A DNA stretch of 49,173 bases from an uncultured Porphyromonadaceae bacterium (GTDB lineage Bacteria; Bacteroidota; Bacteroidia; Bacteroidales; Muribaculaceae). The stretch's first letter is position 1. Every line of letters begins with the position of its first letter. The DNA lies in NCBI GenBank assembly GCA_900540625.1, contig UQGP01000015.1, forward strand, positions 1 to 49,173, read 5' to 3'. Below, piece after piece: positions 1 through 8,902 of the stretch. The notes under the pieces were generated by a model, which was not told the origin of the DNA, did no database searches, and saw only the letters and a program-made list of their open reading frames with translations. Both the position numbers and the translations under genes were made by a program.

Positions 1-377
1 GGCTAGCCCCGTAGTGAGAGGCTAATGTTTTTGCACTTCGTTTAAGAATCTACACGCGGAAAAGCAAGCTGAAATTGCAGAAATTACCGATTATACCCGG
101 AATTTTCGTCACAAAACACGGCTCTTCCATTTAACACGGCTTGTATTTCTCGAAAAAGCTTTTTTGGGGGATCAAGGTGCCGCATCGGATCACGCGACAG
201 CTTAGGGCCACAGCTTATACGATAATCGGAGTCTTGTCCTAAAATAAGTTGACTTCGGGATTAAACAAAATTTTACCCCTATTTTATCTCTCTTTTTGGC
301 ATATTTTGGCATATAAGCCCAAAATTTAGGATGAACGGTCATGTCTCGCCGTGAAAAAATGAGGTTGTGATGGGTGA
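1..377. other. Gene-free left edge of the window
   Basis: No convincing coding frame is seen on either strand in this AT-rich stretch. The only structure noticed is a tandem duplication of the 10-mer TTTTGGCATA at 294-303 and 304-313, about 90 bp upstream of the lipid kinase promoter. It is probably the upstream control region of the next gene plus the tail of whatever lies outside the window. Confidence 0.5.
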
Positions 378-412
378 TTTGGACGCTATTTGGCGAAAAA
401 GGCGTATCTTTG
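378..412 (+). promoter_or_regulatory. Bacteroidetes-type promoter of the lipid kinase gene
   Basis: A -33 TTTG at 378-381 and a -7 TATCTTTG at 405-412 are separated by 23 nt. This fits the Bacteroidetes TTTG/TAnnTTTG consensus. The expected transcription start lies only about 5-8 nt before the ATG at 423, so the mRNA would have almost no leader. Confidence 0.6.
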
Positions 413-422
413 CGGACGAATT

Positions 423-1379
423 ATGCCAAGACACTTACTCATAGTCAATCCCATATCGGGGACGCATAGCAAGCGCGGACTGGCCGAGCGTATTTCTTCG
501 CGATTGGCCGAGGCCGGTATTGACGTGGATACTTACGTCACCACCGGGCCGGGTGATGCGACACGGCGTGTACGCACGGCAGTCGATTCGGGCGAGTATG
601 ACGCCGTATTGGCTTGTGGCGGCGACGGAACGGTCAATGAGGTGGCACGCGCTATGTGTCACGCTCCTATACCTATGGGCATTATCCCGGCCGGTAGCGG
701 CAACGGCCTTGCACGACATATTGTCATCCCGGTGGACCCGATGCGCGCACTGGATGCTATCATCGCCGGGCAGGTGTGCGAGTGCGATTATGCCACGGTC
801 AACGGCCGCCCGTTTTTCTGTACCTTCGGTATGGGCTTCGACGCCGCCGTGTCCGACCGCTTTGCGGCTTCGGGTAAGCGTGGTCGTATGTCTTATGTAC
901 GCAGTACACTTGTCGAGTTTGCTCGGTATCAGCCTGTGCATTATGTCATTGAAACCACGGACGCGACGTTGCATCGCGATGCTTTTCTGGTGGCGGTGTG
1001 CAATGCTTCGCAGTATGGCAATAATGCTTTCATCGCGCCGCATGCTTCGATTACGGACGGGCTGTTGGACGTGGTGATTGTGCATAAGGCGGACGCGTTG
1101 CGTACTATGCTGTTGGGTGTGGATATGATGACGGGGTTGCTGGGGCATAACCGTCTGGTGGAGACCCTGCGCGTGCCGCGCCTGACCATTAGACGCGATC
1201 CCGGCCCGGCGCACCTCGACGGCGAGCCGGTGGGCGACCTGGGCGGGCGACTTGACGTGGAGTGTATTCACGGCGGATTGCGAATGTTTGTCGAAAAAGA
1301 CAAAGCTCCGTTCCGCCCCATTATCAGCCCACTGGAATACTACCTCGGCGGCATGGCAATCACGCTGCATCTGAAATAA
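423..1379 (+). CDS. YegS/diacylglycerol-kinase-family lipid kinase
   Basis: The 318-residue product is a DAGK-catalytic-domain protein. These cytoplasmic or membrane-associated kinases phosphorylate diacylglycerol or related lipids with ATP. The N terminus MPRHLLIVNPISG is the usual first strand of the fold. The nucleotide-binding GGDGT motif is at about residues 66-70 and the second family signature PAGSGNGLARH at about 89-99. The C-terminal half contains the expected beta-rich lid with a DGLLDVVIV-type motif. The frame extends upstream to a TTG at 390, but that lies inside the promoter, so the ATG at 423 is chosen. The next gene follows after 24 bp and is probably co-transcribed. The lipid substrate cannot be read from the sequence; a sphingoid-base or undecaprenol substrate is possible. 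Confidence 0.85.
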   Translation: MPRHLLIVNPISGTHSKRGLAERISSRLAEAGIDVDTYVTTGPGDATRRVRTAVDSGEYDAVLACGGDGTVNEVARAMCHAPIPMGIIPAGSGNGLARHIVIPVDPMRALDAIIAGQVCECDYATVNGRPFFCTFGMGFDAAVSDRFAASGKRGRMSYVRSTLVEFARYQPVHYVIETTDATLHRDAFLVAVCNASQYGNNAFIAPHASITDGLLDVVIVHKADALRTMLLGVDMMTGLLGHNRLVETLRVPRLTIRRDPGPAHLDGEPVGDLGGRLDVECIHGGLRMFVEKDKAPFRPIISPLEYYLGGMAITLHLK

Positions 1380-1403
1380 GACAACACTAAAAATACAACT
1401 ACG

Positions 1404-2195
1404 ATGGCTAAAAAGAAAAAGAACGTGACCAAACAAGGGACGGCGCCAATCTCGCCCGAAAAATACATACGCCAACGCGCACGCCTACTGCCGATATACA
1501 AGTGCTACATGCCGCAGGAGGTATCCCACCGGGGCATGAGCGAAGTCATCGTGGCTCGCCTAAGGCCTAATGGCAATATCCTTTTCGGCTGTTACCTGCT
1601 TGACACCTATTGTCTCGGCGTCAAAAATGTGATGTATCATCACGATTACGCCCCCGAAGAGTTTGACCAATTCGTCGAAAAAGTTTTTGCGAACTTCGAC
1701 GGCTATATTGAGTGTCCGTACGAAGACGCGCACAACCTGATATACTCGGCGCTCGAATTTGCCGACGAAGCCGGCATTGACCCGCATCCCGACTTCACGA
1801 ATGTGGCCGAGTATATCCTCGAAGAAGACACCGACGACATTCCCCTCAAGGAATATCCCATGGGGCACGATGGCAAGTACCTGCTCATCGAAGGGCCGAG
1901 CCATATCGAGCGCAGGTATGTCAAGATGCTCAGTGAGCGTTTGGGCGACCGATTCGAATATATCCTTGACGCCGGCGGCACAGGCCGTGACTATGGCGAC
2001 CTCGATGAAAAAACGGCATACGACGATACATACTATGACGATGAAGACATGGCCTCGGACGAAGACATCCTTGAAAAAATATTTGCCGGCGAAGACCCGG
2101 TTTTCAACAAAATGATTGAAGTATCCGAAAACATCCGCAAAAACAACAACAAGACCGAACACAGCGACAACGCCGACACATCCGAGCACAAATAA
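1404..2195 (+). CDS. Conserved Bacteroidales hypothetical protein
   Basis: The 263-residue protein starts with a lysine-rich stretch (MAKKKKNVTKQG). A conserved-looking core follows, with YIRQRARLLPIYKC, IVARLRPNGNILFGCYLLDTYC and LGVKNVMYH. I recall similar proteins of unknown function in Bacteroides and relatives that share the LVD/LDTYCLGVKD core, but no function is known to me. The C-terminal 70 residues are strongly acidic and repetitive (many Asp, Glu and Tyr), then end in an Asn/Lys/His-rich tail, so this part is probably disordered. There is no signal peptide or membrane segment. It lies 24 bp behind the lipid kinase gene, and its own promoter is not evident. Confidence 0.75.
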   Translation: MAKKKKNVTKQGTAPISPEKYIRQRARLLPIYKCYMPQEVSHRGMSEVIVARLRPNGNILFGCYLLDTYCLGVKNVMYHHDYAPEEFDQFVEKVFANFDGYIECPYEDAHNLIYSALEFADEAGIDPHPDFTNVAEYILEEDTDDIPLKEYPMGHDGKYLLIEGPSHIERRYVKMLSERLGDRFEYILDAGGTGRDYGDLDEKTAYDDTYYDDEDMASDEDILEKIFAGEDPVFNKMIEVSENIRKNNNKTEHSDNADTSEHK

Positions 2196-2303
2196 ATCGG
2201 TCGGATGCCACGAAAAAAGCCGTTACGGTGGCGCCTAAAGCCTTAAATACAAAATTTCACATAAAAATAATAGTGGAACCATCCAATTACGGAAAAAAAT
2301 GCG

Positions 2304-2311
2304 TAATTTTG
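2304..2311 (+). promoter_or_regulatory. Candidate -7 element of the gapA promoter
   Basis: TAATTTTG fits TAnnTTTG and lies about 140 nt upstream of gapA, implying a leader of roughly 135 nt. No good -33 TTTG is seen at the expected distance. The leader contains a GC-rich segment at 2320-2375 that could fold. Confidence 0.4.
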
Positions 2312-2450
2312 TGGCGCTAAAAAGCGGAGGGCCGCCTAACGACCGCCGCATTTGGTTCCAATAGGACGGCGAGACCCTTCTCGGCCACACATATTTTGAG
2401 AGAATATACACAAACAACATATACGATTAATTTCAAAACAACAAACCACT

Positions 2451-3461
2451 ATGACTAAGATTGGTATCAATGGCTTTGGACGCATCGGTCGCTTCGTCTT
2501 CCGCGCTTCCACCAAACGTAACGACATCGAAGTAGTCGCTATCAACGACCTTCTCCCCGTTGACTACATGGCTTACATGCTCAAGTACGACACAATGCAC
2601 GGCGCATTCGAAGGCACCGTAGACTTCGACCTCGAAAAATCCCTCCTTATCGTCAATGGCAAAGCCATCCGCGTTACCGCTTGCCGTGACCCCAAAGAAA
2701 TCAACTGGGGTGCAGTCGGCGCAGAGTACGTCGTAGAATCCACCGGTCTTTTCCTGACCAAAGAAAAAGCACAGGGCCACATCGAAGCCGGCGCCAAGTA
2801 CGTTGTAATGTCCGCACCCTCCAAAGACGACACCCCTATGTTCGTTTGCGGCGTAAATGCTGACACCTACAAGAAAGGCACCCAGTTCGTATCCAACGCT
2901 TCTTGCACCACCAACTGCCTTGCCCCCATCGCTAAGGTTCTCAACGACAAATTCGGCATCGTTACCGGCCTTATGACCACAGTACACTCCACCACCGCTA
3001 CACAGAAGACTGTTGACGGTCCCTCGATGAAGGACTGGCGCGGCGGCCGTGCTGCTTCCGGCAACATCATCCCCTCCAGCACCGGCGCTGCCAAGGCTGT
3101 AGGCAAAGTTATCCCCGAACTCAACGGCAAACTCACCGGCATCTCCATGCGTGTCCCCACCCTCGACGTTTCCGTAGTTGACCTCACCGTCAACCTCGCA
3201 AAACCCGCTACCAAAGAGGACATCTGCAAGGCCATGAAGGAAGCTTCCGAAGGCGAACTCAAAGGCGTACTCGGCTACACCGAAGACGCAGTTGTCAGCT
3301 CCGACTTCCTCGGTGACACCCGCACATCCATCTTCGACGCCAACGCCGGCGTATACCTGACAGACAACTTCGTAAAGGTTGTTTCGTGGTACGACAACGA
3401 GATCGGCTACTCCAACAAGGTGCTTGACCTCATCGCTACTATGGTTAAGATCAACGGCTAA
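2451..3461 (+). CDS. gapA: Glyceraldehyde-3-phosphate dehydrogenase, type I
   Basis: This glycolytic enzyme oxidises glyceraldehyde-3-phosphate to 1,3-bisphosphoglycerate with NAD. At 336 residues it has the normal family length. The Rossmann start GINGFGRIGR is at residues 5-14. The INDL segment, with Asp33 typical of NAD preference, follows. The catalytic SCTTNCLAP has its nucleophile at Cys152, and the late WYDNEIGYSNKVLDL motif is intact. Codon use is visibly more biased than in neighbouring genes, with many C-ending codons, as expected for a very highly expressed gene. It appears monocistronic: it has its own candidate promoter and a strong terminator 25 bp behind the stop. Confidence 0.97.
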   Translation: MTKIGINGFGRIGRFVFRASTKRNDIEVVAINDLLPVDYMAYMLKYDTMHGAFEGTVDFDLEKSLLIVNGKAIRVTACRDPKEINWGAVGAEYVVESTGLFLTKEKAQGHIEAGAKYVVMSAPSKDDTPMFVCGVNADTYKKGTQFVSNASCTTNCLAPIAKVLNDKFGIVTGLMTTVHSTTATQKTVDGPSMKDWRGGRAASGNIIPSSTGAAKAVGKVIPELNGKLTGISMRVPTLDVSVVDLTVNLAKPATKEDICKAMKEASEGELKGVLGYTEDAVVSSDFLGDTRTSIFDANAGVYLTDNFVKVVSWYDNEIGYSNKVLDLIATMVKING

Positions 3462-3486
3462 TAGTCCGAAGACAATACTCCCTAAA

Positions 3487-3525
3487 CGGGGTGACGAAGC
3501 ATCGCTTCGTCACCCCGTTTTTTTT
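3487..3525 (+). terminator. Rho-independent terminator of gapA
   Basis: A perfect 14-bp stem (3487-3500 with 3504-3517), a 3-nt loop and a run of eight T (3518-3525) lie directly behind gapA. Confidence 0.95.
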
Positions 3526-3703
3526 ACCATCAACGAAAATCGGCTCAAATCAGAGCCAATGGCGAGAATATCGACCAATGCCTCCCATAATTCCCCAAAT
3601 AAACCGGAGCTATCCTCCTTTCTATTCCCCGGTTCTCCTTTAGAACACCTATAGAAAACACTTAACTTCTGATTTCATACCCTTAGGTGTAATCGTACTG
3701 CAC

Positions 3704-4381
3704 CTACTCAATACTAAGCCTTATTCTCAAATAGCAATCTTGACTCGCATCGTAATCGTATGTATGTAGATATAGCGTATTGTCATTACCCCAAAAGGTA
3801 TTCTCGATTAATAACTGATATTCTCCGTTGAACCTCTTATCGCAGAAAGTGGCAAACTCATATAAATATTCCGCACCTCTTCGGCAAAAATGCAAATCCA
3901 ATGTCCAATCACAGTCATGACTTATTTGGGATACATAAATCCCGTTTACATTGGCTGCTATCGGGGTTGATTCGGTATCTCCTATGCGTTTCCCGCTGGT
4001 ACCATCGTACCACCATATAATAGCATCGAAAATGGTAGGCAAAAGGAATCCATACATATTCCAATCGGGAATAAACAGCATATGATCCATATCGAAGCCC
4101 AAATCCTCTCCAATCTCTTCTAAAATCTCGGTTTTGCGGAGGGGTGGCAGCGACTCAAAACTTTGTCGTGCATTTTGTAGCACCTGATTAACTACGTCGT
4201 TGTACTCACTTGGAGTTACAATAGCTGCATTATTTTGATCAAACTCCGACTTAGCGTTCTCGAATTCAGATACAGATATGCGTTCCACCGAGAAAACATT
4301 CTGTGAATACAATGAATAATGCAAGCTGCATAACATTAGCAGTAATGCAAAACGTAAAATATTATTTTGACCCTGATCCAT
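3704..4381 (-). CDS. Small exported protein of unknown function
   Basis: About 225 residues. The N terminus (MDQGQNNILRFALLLMLCSL, ending near LYSQ) is a good Sec signal peptide, so the protein is exported to the periplasm or surface. The mature part is rich in aromatic and acidic residues (DWNMYGF, IIWWYDG, YLYEFATFCDKRF) with no motif I recognise. The frame could begin at a TTG at 4387, but that overlaps the -7 promoter element, so ATG 4381 is preferred. It stands alone, tail to tail with gapA. Base composition is more AT-rich than its neighbours, which may mean recent acquisition. No function can be proposed. Confidence 0.65.
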   Translation of the reverse strand: MDQGQNNILRFALLLMLCSLHYSLYSQNVFSVERISVSEFENAKSEFDQNNAAIVTPSEYNDVVNQVLQNARQSFESLPPLRKTEILEEIGEDLGFDMDHMLFIPDWNMYGFLLPTIFDAIIWWYDGTSGKRIGDTESTPIAANVNGIYVSQISHDCDWTLDLHFCRRGAEYLYEFATFCDKRFNGEYQLLIENTFWGNDNTLYLHTYDYDASQDCYLRIRLSIE

Positions 4382-4384
4382 ACA

Positions 4385-4392
4385 CAAAGTTA
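4385..4392 (-). promoter_or_regulatory. -7 promoter element directly abutting the ATG
   Basis: TAACTTTG on the minus strand ends only 3 nt before the ATG at 4381. The predicted transcription start coincides with the start codon, suggesting a leaderless mRNA. Confidence 0.5.
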
Positions 4393-4807
4393 CACATTCT
4401 CGGCAACATACGGCTTATATCGTGAAAATTAGTATCTTTTTTCGTTGAGATCCAAATATGGACTGGTTGACTACTGCTCTTGTATCAGTCCATACACATT
4501 TAAATAAATGAGCGCTCGAAAATCTCGTGGTTTCGCTGCGACTGAGCACTTTTGCCAAGATCGACCCTTTAAGTGACTTGACGAACGCTTTACACTTCCT
4601 CCGGACGATGATTATTAGCTTAGGTTTTCCCCCTATGCGATATTTTTTGAAATACCATATGGCGTCGCACATTACGCCGTCGCCTAATTATTTTAGGACA
4701 ATGTCTGTCTACGTCCGGCAAATCAGCTCAAATCATTCTAATTATTGATTTTAATTTTCCTTTGTAGATTCTTAGCACCCGTTTTGATCTATGCGCCGAA
4801 AATAAAT
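4393..4807. other. Gene-free AT-rich stretch
   Basis: No supported gene is seen. Short frames exist, for example 4415-4672 on the minus strand, but they lack a promoter, a conserved motif and typical codon use. The region could be decayed DNA. Confidence 0.4.
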
Positions 4808-4834
4808 AAGGTCGACACGGGGGGTGTCGACCTT
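4808..4834 (-). terminator. Terminator behind tRNA-Leu
   Basis: An 11-bp perfect stem (4808-4818 with 4824-4834) with a 5-nt loop is followed on the minus strand by a T-rich tract. It lies 11 bp downstream of the tRNA. Confidence 0.8.
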
Positions 4835-4845
4835 ACTGCGGATGG

Positions 4846-4926
4846 TGCCCAGAACAGGACTCGAACCTGCACGTCTCTCAACACTCGCACCTGAAACGAG
4901 CGCGTCTACCATTCCGCCACCTGGGC
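4846..4926 (-). tRNA. tRNA-Leu (anticodon CAG)
   Basis: The minus strand folds into an 81-nt class II tRNA. The acceptor stem begins GCCCAGG and pairs with TCTGGGC. The D-arm has GGCGGAATGGTAGACGC and the anticodon loop TTCAGGT gives CAG. There is a long variable arm, and the T-arm contains GGTTCGAGTCC. The discriminator base is A, and CCA is not encoded. It decodes CUG. Confidence 0.93.
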
Positions 4927-4936
4927 TTTGGTGGTG

Positions 4937-4944
4937 CAAAGGTA
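4937..4944 (-). promoter_or_regulatory. -7 element of the tRNA-Leu promoter
   Basis: TACCTTTG on the minus strand lies 10 bp upstream of the mature tRNA 5' end. A CTTG about 19 bp further upstream may serve as the -33 element. Confidence 0.55.
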
Positions 4945-5102
4945 GAAAGATTTTTTGATATGGCAAGCGATTATCTCGGATTTTTTTTATTATTTTGCAC
5001 TTCGAGACGGTCATCGGTGGCTCGGGCGTTGTGCGAAAGTGCTTTTCGCGACCTGCCGTGCCACAGTGACATATCATATAATCTATTTACAGACAGAAAA
5101 TT

Positions 5103-5570
5103 ATGGAACAGAAATACAGTATCTTGAAAGAGGGCAAGGTCGTGGCTATGGCCAGCGACCACGCCGGTTACGAACTGAAAAGTATCATCGAGGGCTATCT
5201 CGAGTCAAAGGGTATTGCCTACAAGGATTTCGGCACTCATTCGTCGGAGTCGTGCGACTATGCCGATTTTGCGCACCCGTGCGCCGAGGCTGTCGAGTCG
5301 GGCGAATGCTACCCCGGCATCGCGATGTGCGGTAGCGGCAACGGCATCAATATGACGCTGAACAAGCATCAGGGCATACGTGCGGCATTGTGCTGGACGG
5401 TGGAATTGGCTCGTTTGGCACGTGCGCATAATGATGCCAATGTCTTGGTGCTCCCGGCGCGCTTCATCGAGCCTTCGGATGCTTTGGCTATCGTGGATAT
5501 GTTCCTGACGACACCTTTCGAGGGCGGCCGCCACGAACGCCGTATCGCCAAGATTCCGGTAAAGCATTGA
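5103..5570 (+). CDS. rpiB: Ribose-5-phosphate isomerase B (RpiB/LacA/LacB family)
   Basis: This enzyme interconverts ribose-5-phosphate and ribulose-5-phosphate in the non-oxidative pentose phosphate pathway. The 155-residue length is normal. The family signature ASDHAGYELK is at residues 17-26, the catalytic loop MCGSGNGINM includes Cys76 at about 75-84, and ARAHNDANVL is near 107-116. The start ATG follows an AT-rich leader, and no Shine-Dalgarno sequence is visible. The next gene begins 68 bp downstream in the same direction and may be co-transcribed. Transketolase, a common neighbour in other Bacteroidales, is not here. Confidence 0.93.
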   Translation: MEQKYSILKEGKVVAMASDHAGYELKSIIEGYLESKGIAYKDFGTHSSESCDYADFAHPCAEAVESGECYPGIAMCGSGNGINMTLNKHQGIRAALCWTVELARLARAHNDANVLVLPARFIEPSDALAIVDMFLTTPFEGGRHERRIAKIPVKH

Positions 5571-5638
5571 TAACCTCATCATTCGGACTGATGCGGGCGT
5601 GGCGCTGATGCCGCGTCCCGTATGGTCGTATTCGTATT

Positions 5639-6445
5639 GTGAAGAAGATAGTCTTTTTGCACGGGCTCAATTGGAGCGGCTCGTGTGATATGGCCCGGGC
5701 TTTGACCGAGGGCTTGGCCGCTGAGGCCGAAGTGGAGGCTCCCGACTTGCCGGTGAGCCCTGAGGCTGCCATGTCCATTGTGCTTGATGTCTGCGACCGT
5801 GTGCAGCCTGACTTGGTGGTGGGCAGCAGCTACGGCGCTTTTCTGGGGCAGCAATTGGTGAAGGTGGTCGGATGTCCGGCGTTGTTGTGCAGCCCGATGC
5901 TGCATATGTCCGAGTATGTATCACGACGCCTCTGTGTGCATACCTACAAATCGGCACGTCGTGACGGAGCTGTGTCATACGAAGTTACACCGGCTGTCGT
6001 CGATGAATTCCGCCGTATGGAGGCTCGCCGGTTTGATTGTTACGATGAGTTTTACCGCGACCGTGTTTGGGGATTCTATGGCTCGAAGGACACTCTTGCC
6101 GATACGCGCGATGAATTCGGACGATATTATTCGACGGTCATAGACTACGATGGTCCGCATACTATGCTCAGGGACAATGTATTGCAGACGCTCGTCCCGG
6201 CGGCGCGACGTATCCTCGACTTGTATCCGTGTGCGCCGTCGCGGACGTTTGTCCATTACAAGGGCAATCGCTACCGGATGCTGTGTCGTGCCCGTTCGAG
6301 CGAGACTCTCGAGCGCATGGTTGTCTATCAGGCGTTGTACGGCAATCGATTGTGCTGGGTGCGGCCCGAGCGCATGTTCTTTGAACGAGTTATCACTCCC
6401 GACGGCCGCAACGTCCCGCGTTTTGCCGAGTGCACGCATGACTGA
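5639..6445 (+). CDS. Alpha/beta-hydrolase (YqiA-like) fused to a DUF1653 domain
   Basis: 268 residues in two parts. Residues 1 to about 195 resemble small YqiA/UPF0227-type esterases. The start KIVFLHGLNWSG carries the oxyanion HG motif. The nucleophile elbow is GSSYGAF with Ser near residue 63. An FYGSKDTL stretch supplies the likely acid, and the late GPHTML supplies the likely His. Residues about 200-268 match DUF1653 (FVHYKGNRYRML, then VVYQALYGNRLCWVRPERMFFE). The hydrolase would cleave an ester; its substrate is unknown. The start codon appears to be GTG at 5639 because MKKIVFL is the natural fold start and no ATG lies nearby. It ends tail to tail with the membrane-protein gene at 6474. 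Confidence 0.75.
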   Translation: MKKIVFLHGLNWSGSCDMARALTEGLAAEAEVEAPDLPVSPEAAMSIVLDVCDRVQPDLVVGSSYGAFLGQQLVKVVGCPALLCSPMLHMSEYVSRRLCVHTYKSARRDGAVSYEVTPAVVDEFRRMEARRFDCYDEFYRDRVWGFYGSKDTLADTRDEFGRYYSTVIDYDGPHTMLRDNVLQTLVPAARRILDLYPCAPSRTFVHYKGNRYRMLCRARSSETLERMVVYQALYGNRLCWVRPERMFFERVITPDGRNVPRFAECTHD

Positions 6446-6473
6446 CTACCGACTAAAATCAAAAGCCTAAAGC

Positions 6474-7787
6474 CTAATACGTATATATCTGAATTCCGGC
6501 GTAATAGCGACCTTGGAGGCGCCATTGGTATTCGGTGCCGAAGCGCGTGGGCGGCTGGTCGTACACGTATCGGCGTAGCAGCCGTGGCGGCTCGCTCCAA
6601 TAGAAATGTATGCGAAGGTTTTTTGTCGGTGCCGGCGCCTTGCCGCGTTGGGCCTGACGAGCACATTCGATGACATCGCCTATTTGCTCGTAACGGCGCA
6701 CGTGTTCGACGGTGGCCCAAGCCTGATGCGCCGTCACCATAACCAGTAATGCGATGGCAGTCAGGAGTGTACCTCGAGTGTTGCGCGTCGGAATTATCGG
6801 TTCGAGCAATCGCAGACCGGCCATCACCGCAAACAGGGCTACCGGCGTGAGCGACCGCTGGCCGGTATGTACGGCCACCGACATCAGTAGAGACATCAGC
6901 AATGCCGTGGAAATCACCGGCATAGAGCATATCGAACGCCACAGTCCGTGCATACCGTTGCGCACGGCGGTGACCACAGCCATAGCTGCAAAGAACCATA
7001 AGGCCGGTAGGCGTCCCAGCATTTCCAGACCGGTAAGCAGTCCTCCGCCCGAGGCATCATTGGCGGCCATGCGCTGCCAATTGCCGGGAGCCCAAACCAG
7101 TACGAGGCATCCGACCGACAGGGCGATCATCGTAGACAACGGCGGACGCTTGTCGTCGCTTCCCCACAGAGCTACGCACCACAATGCGCCGCATAGGGGT
7201 AGCGCAAATCCCTCGTTTGACGCGCCCACCAGGAAGGCCAAGGTGCATTGCAGCCACGCTTTGCGTCGGCCGTAGATGGCCCAAAGTAAAGCCATGGTTC
7301 CTAATGACGGCCACAAGTAGTTGAGCGCGAGATTGATAGATAGCCATAGCCGGTTTGGGTCGGGGAAGGCGTGCAGCCATAGCGTCACCACCACGGCCCA
7401 CCATAAGGCATTGTGCCTCAGCCGTCGTCCGCACAACCGTCCGCAGCCGATGACCGCCAATACCAGCACCGCCATATTCAGCGGATAGAACCATTCGGGT
7501 CCGGCCATAGCCGAGATAGCCATCTCGAAGCTATGTATGAGTACGCGGCCGTTGACCCCGACATAATGGTAGCCCATTGAGTGGACGATGTCGCCCCAAT
7601 CCTCAACGGGACGCATGGATGCAAAGGCAAAATAGTCGCGTCCTTGTGCATTGTCAAAACAATAGAAATAGCGCAACTCGTCACCGGCGGGGTAGTGCGC
7701 ATACATACGTATGCATACGGCCACGGCTATCGCCGCTATAAGCGCGGCCATGACGGCAGTGGCTGTATGTATACTCGGACGTTTCAT
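6474..7787 (-). CDS. Polytopic membrane protein (DUF6056-like)
   Basis: 437 residues with about ten to twelve hydrophobic segments. The first begins at residue 10, and an extracytoplasmic loop at about 30-75 contains AGDELRYFYCFDN and GVNGRVLIHSFE. This resembles the DUF6056 or GT-C-like membrane proteins common in Bacteroidetes, where an acidic residue in the first loop is often conserved. No specific sugar or lipid substrate can be inferred. It is the last gene of the minus-strand cluster and lies 7 bp behind the DUF1573 gene, so it is probably co-transcribed with it. The family assignment rests on recall and layout, not on a search. Confidence 0.6.
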   Translation of the reverse strand: MKRPSIHTATAVMAALIAAIAVAVCIRMYAHYPAGDELRYFYCFDNAQGRDYFAFASMRPVEDWGDIVHSMGYHYVGVNGRVLIHSFEMAISAMAGPEWFYPLNMAVLVLAVIGCGRLCGRRLRHNALWWAVVVTLWLHAFPDPNRLWLSINLALNYLWPSLGTMALLWAIYGRRKAWLQCTLAFLVGASNEGFALPLCGALWCVALWGSDDKRPPLSTMIALSVGCLVLVWAPGNWQRMAANDASGGGLLTGLEMLGRLPALWFFAAMAVVTAVRNGMHGLWRSICSMPVISTALLMSLLMSVAVHTGQRSLTPVALFAVMAGLRLLEPIIPTRNTRGTLLTAIALLVMVTAHQAWATVEHVRRYEQIGDVIECARQAQRGKAPAPTKNLRIHFYWSEPPRLLRRYVYDQPPTRFGTEYQWRLQGRYYAGIQIYTY

Positions 7788-7794
7788 GTCGGCA

Positions 7795-8883
7795 TTAGGG
7801 ACATACGGCGGTGACGCGTACGGTGATGACCGGCGTCACCGGGTCGTTGGTGATTACAAATACACGAGCATCCAACGGCTGTCCGTCCGAAGGCATAGCC
7901 TCGCGCACCAAGCGTATGGAAATGTCTGCAGTACGCCCCTTCTTGACTTTTCCGCCCTTGGGCGCGGAAATCTCCAGTGCTGATGATTGTGTGTATATGC
8001 GCCGTACAATCAGCGGGTCGCCTTTGCCGCGGTTGGACAGACGTAATACGGCATATCCGTCGCCATCGCAGGCAATATTGATCAATTCCGAGTCTACAGC
8101 GGCCTGCGGTGCGCGTGCCAGTGCCCTCGACTCCATTTTCGAGAAATCCTCGTGTACGTCCACCGAGACCCCGAGCGTGTAACGCATTTCGGGATGCCGA
8201 TTGTCGGGGATGAGTACCACCGAATCGAGATTGGCACCATATAGCGGCACTCGGTCGCCATTGATGTAGAAGCTGAGGCTGAGGCGTTCGCCCGGCGGCA
8301 CGTCACGCGGTGTGGGTGTCACTTCCAGCCACTTAGGCGCATAAGCTACGACCGGAGAGATGGTGTCGGTGCTGCCGTTGTATCCGTCGGCAAAGACACT
8401 CTTGACGTGGCGGCGCATAATCTGTCCCAGTATCACCGAGGAATGAGCCATTTTCAACGGACCGAAGTCCACGGGAAAGCGGCGTGCAATGGTCTGCGGC
8501 GCACCTACTACAACACCTTTGATGATGAGCACCGAGCGCACCGGTTTAGTATTGGTGTTGATAAACACCGCTTTGGAGAAGCGTCCCGGGCGTCCCTGCG
8601 AGTCGTAGGCCACAGCTATCAAGGCCGTGTCGCCCGGCGCCAGAGGCCGTGTGTCGTATCGCGGCGTGGTGCATCCGCACGAAGCCCGTGCCCCGGTGAT
8701 GACCAAGTCCTCGTCGCCGGTATTGACATAACGGAATACGCACTTGGTAGGCTCCGGGCTTTCGGCAAAAGCGCCGAAGTCATATTCGGTGCCGCCTATC
8801 CACGTGATTTCGGCGTCGGCAAGTGCCGCGAAGGTGCCGATAAATGCGGCCGAGACTGCAAGGAATGCGCGGAGTGGGTTCAT
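7795..8883 (-). CDS. Exported DUF1573 protein
   Basis: 362 residues from the ATG at 8883. The longer frame up to 9021 would run into cysK and is rejected. The N terminus MNPLRAFLAVSAAFIGTFAALADA is a signal peptide. Residues about 25-125 are a DUF1573 Ig-like (ASPM-SPD-2-Hydin type) domain with the hallmark YDFGAF, FRYVNTGDEDLVITGARASCGCTTP and SQGRPGRFSKAVFINTN. The rest is beta-rich and probably holds further Ig-like repeats. DUF1573 proteins are abundant in Bacteroidetes, and their role is not well defined. It lies 19 bp after cysK and 7 bp before the membrane-protein gene. Confidence 0.82.
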   Translation of the reverse strand: MNPLRAFLAVSAAFIGTFAALADAEITWIGGTEYDFGAFAESPEPTKCVFRYVNTGDEDLVITGARASCGCTTPRYDTRPLAPGDTALIAVAYDSQGRPGRFSKAVFINTNTKPVRSVLIIKGVVVGAPQTIARRFPVDFGPLKMAHSSVILGQIMRRHVKSVFADGYNGSTDTISPVVAYAPKWLEVTPTPRDVPPGERLSLSFYINGDRVPLYGANLDSVVLIPDNRHPEMRYTLGVSVDVHEDFSKMESRALARAPQAAVDSELINIACDGDGYAVLRLSNRGKGDPLIVRRIYTQSSALEISAPKGGKVKKGRTADISIRLVREAMPSDGQPLDARVFVITNDPVTPVITVRVTAVCP

Positions 8884-8902
8884 TATGGTCTGCGTCAGGT
8901 GT

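Noticed and set aside
4415..4672. 85-residue frame on the minus strand in an AT-rich gap
   Set aside because: Considered as a possible transposase fragment or small gene, but there is no recognisable motif, promoter or terminator.
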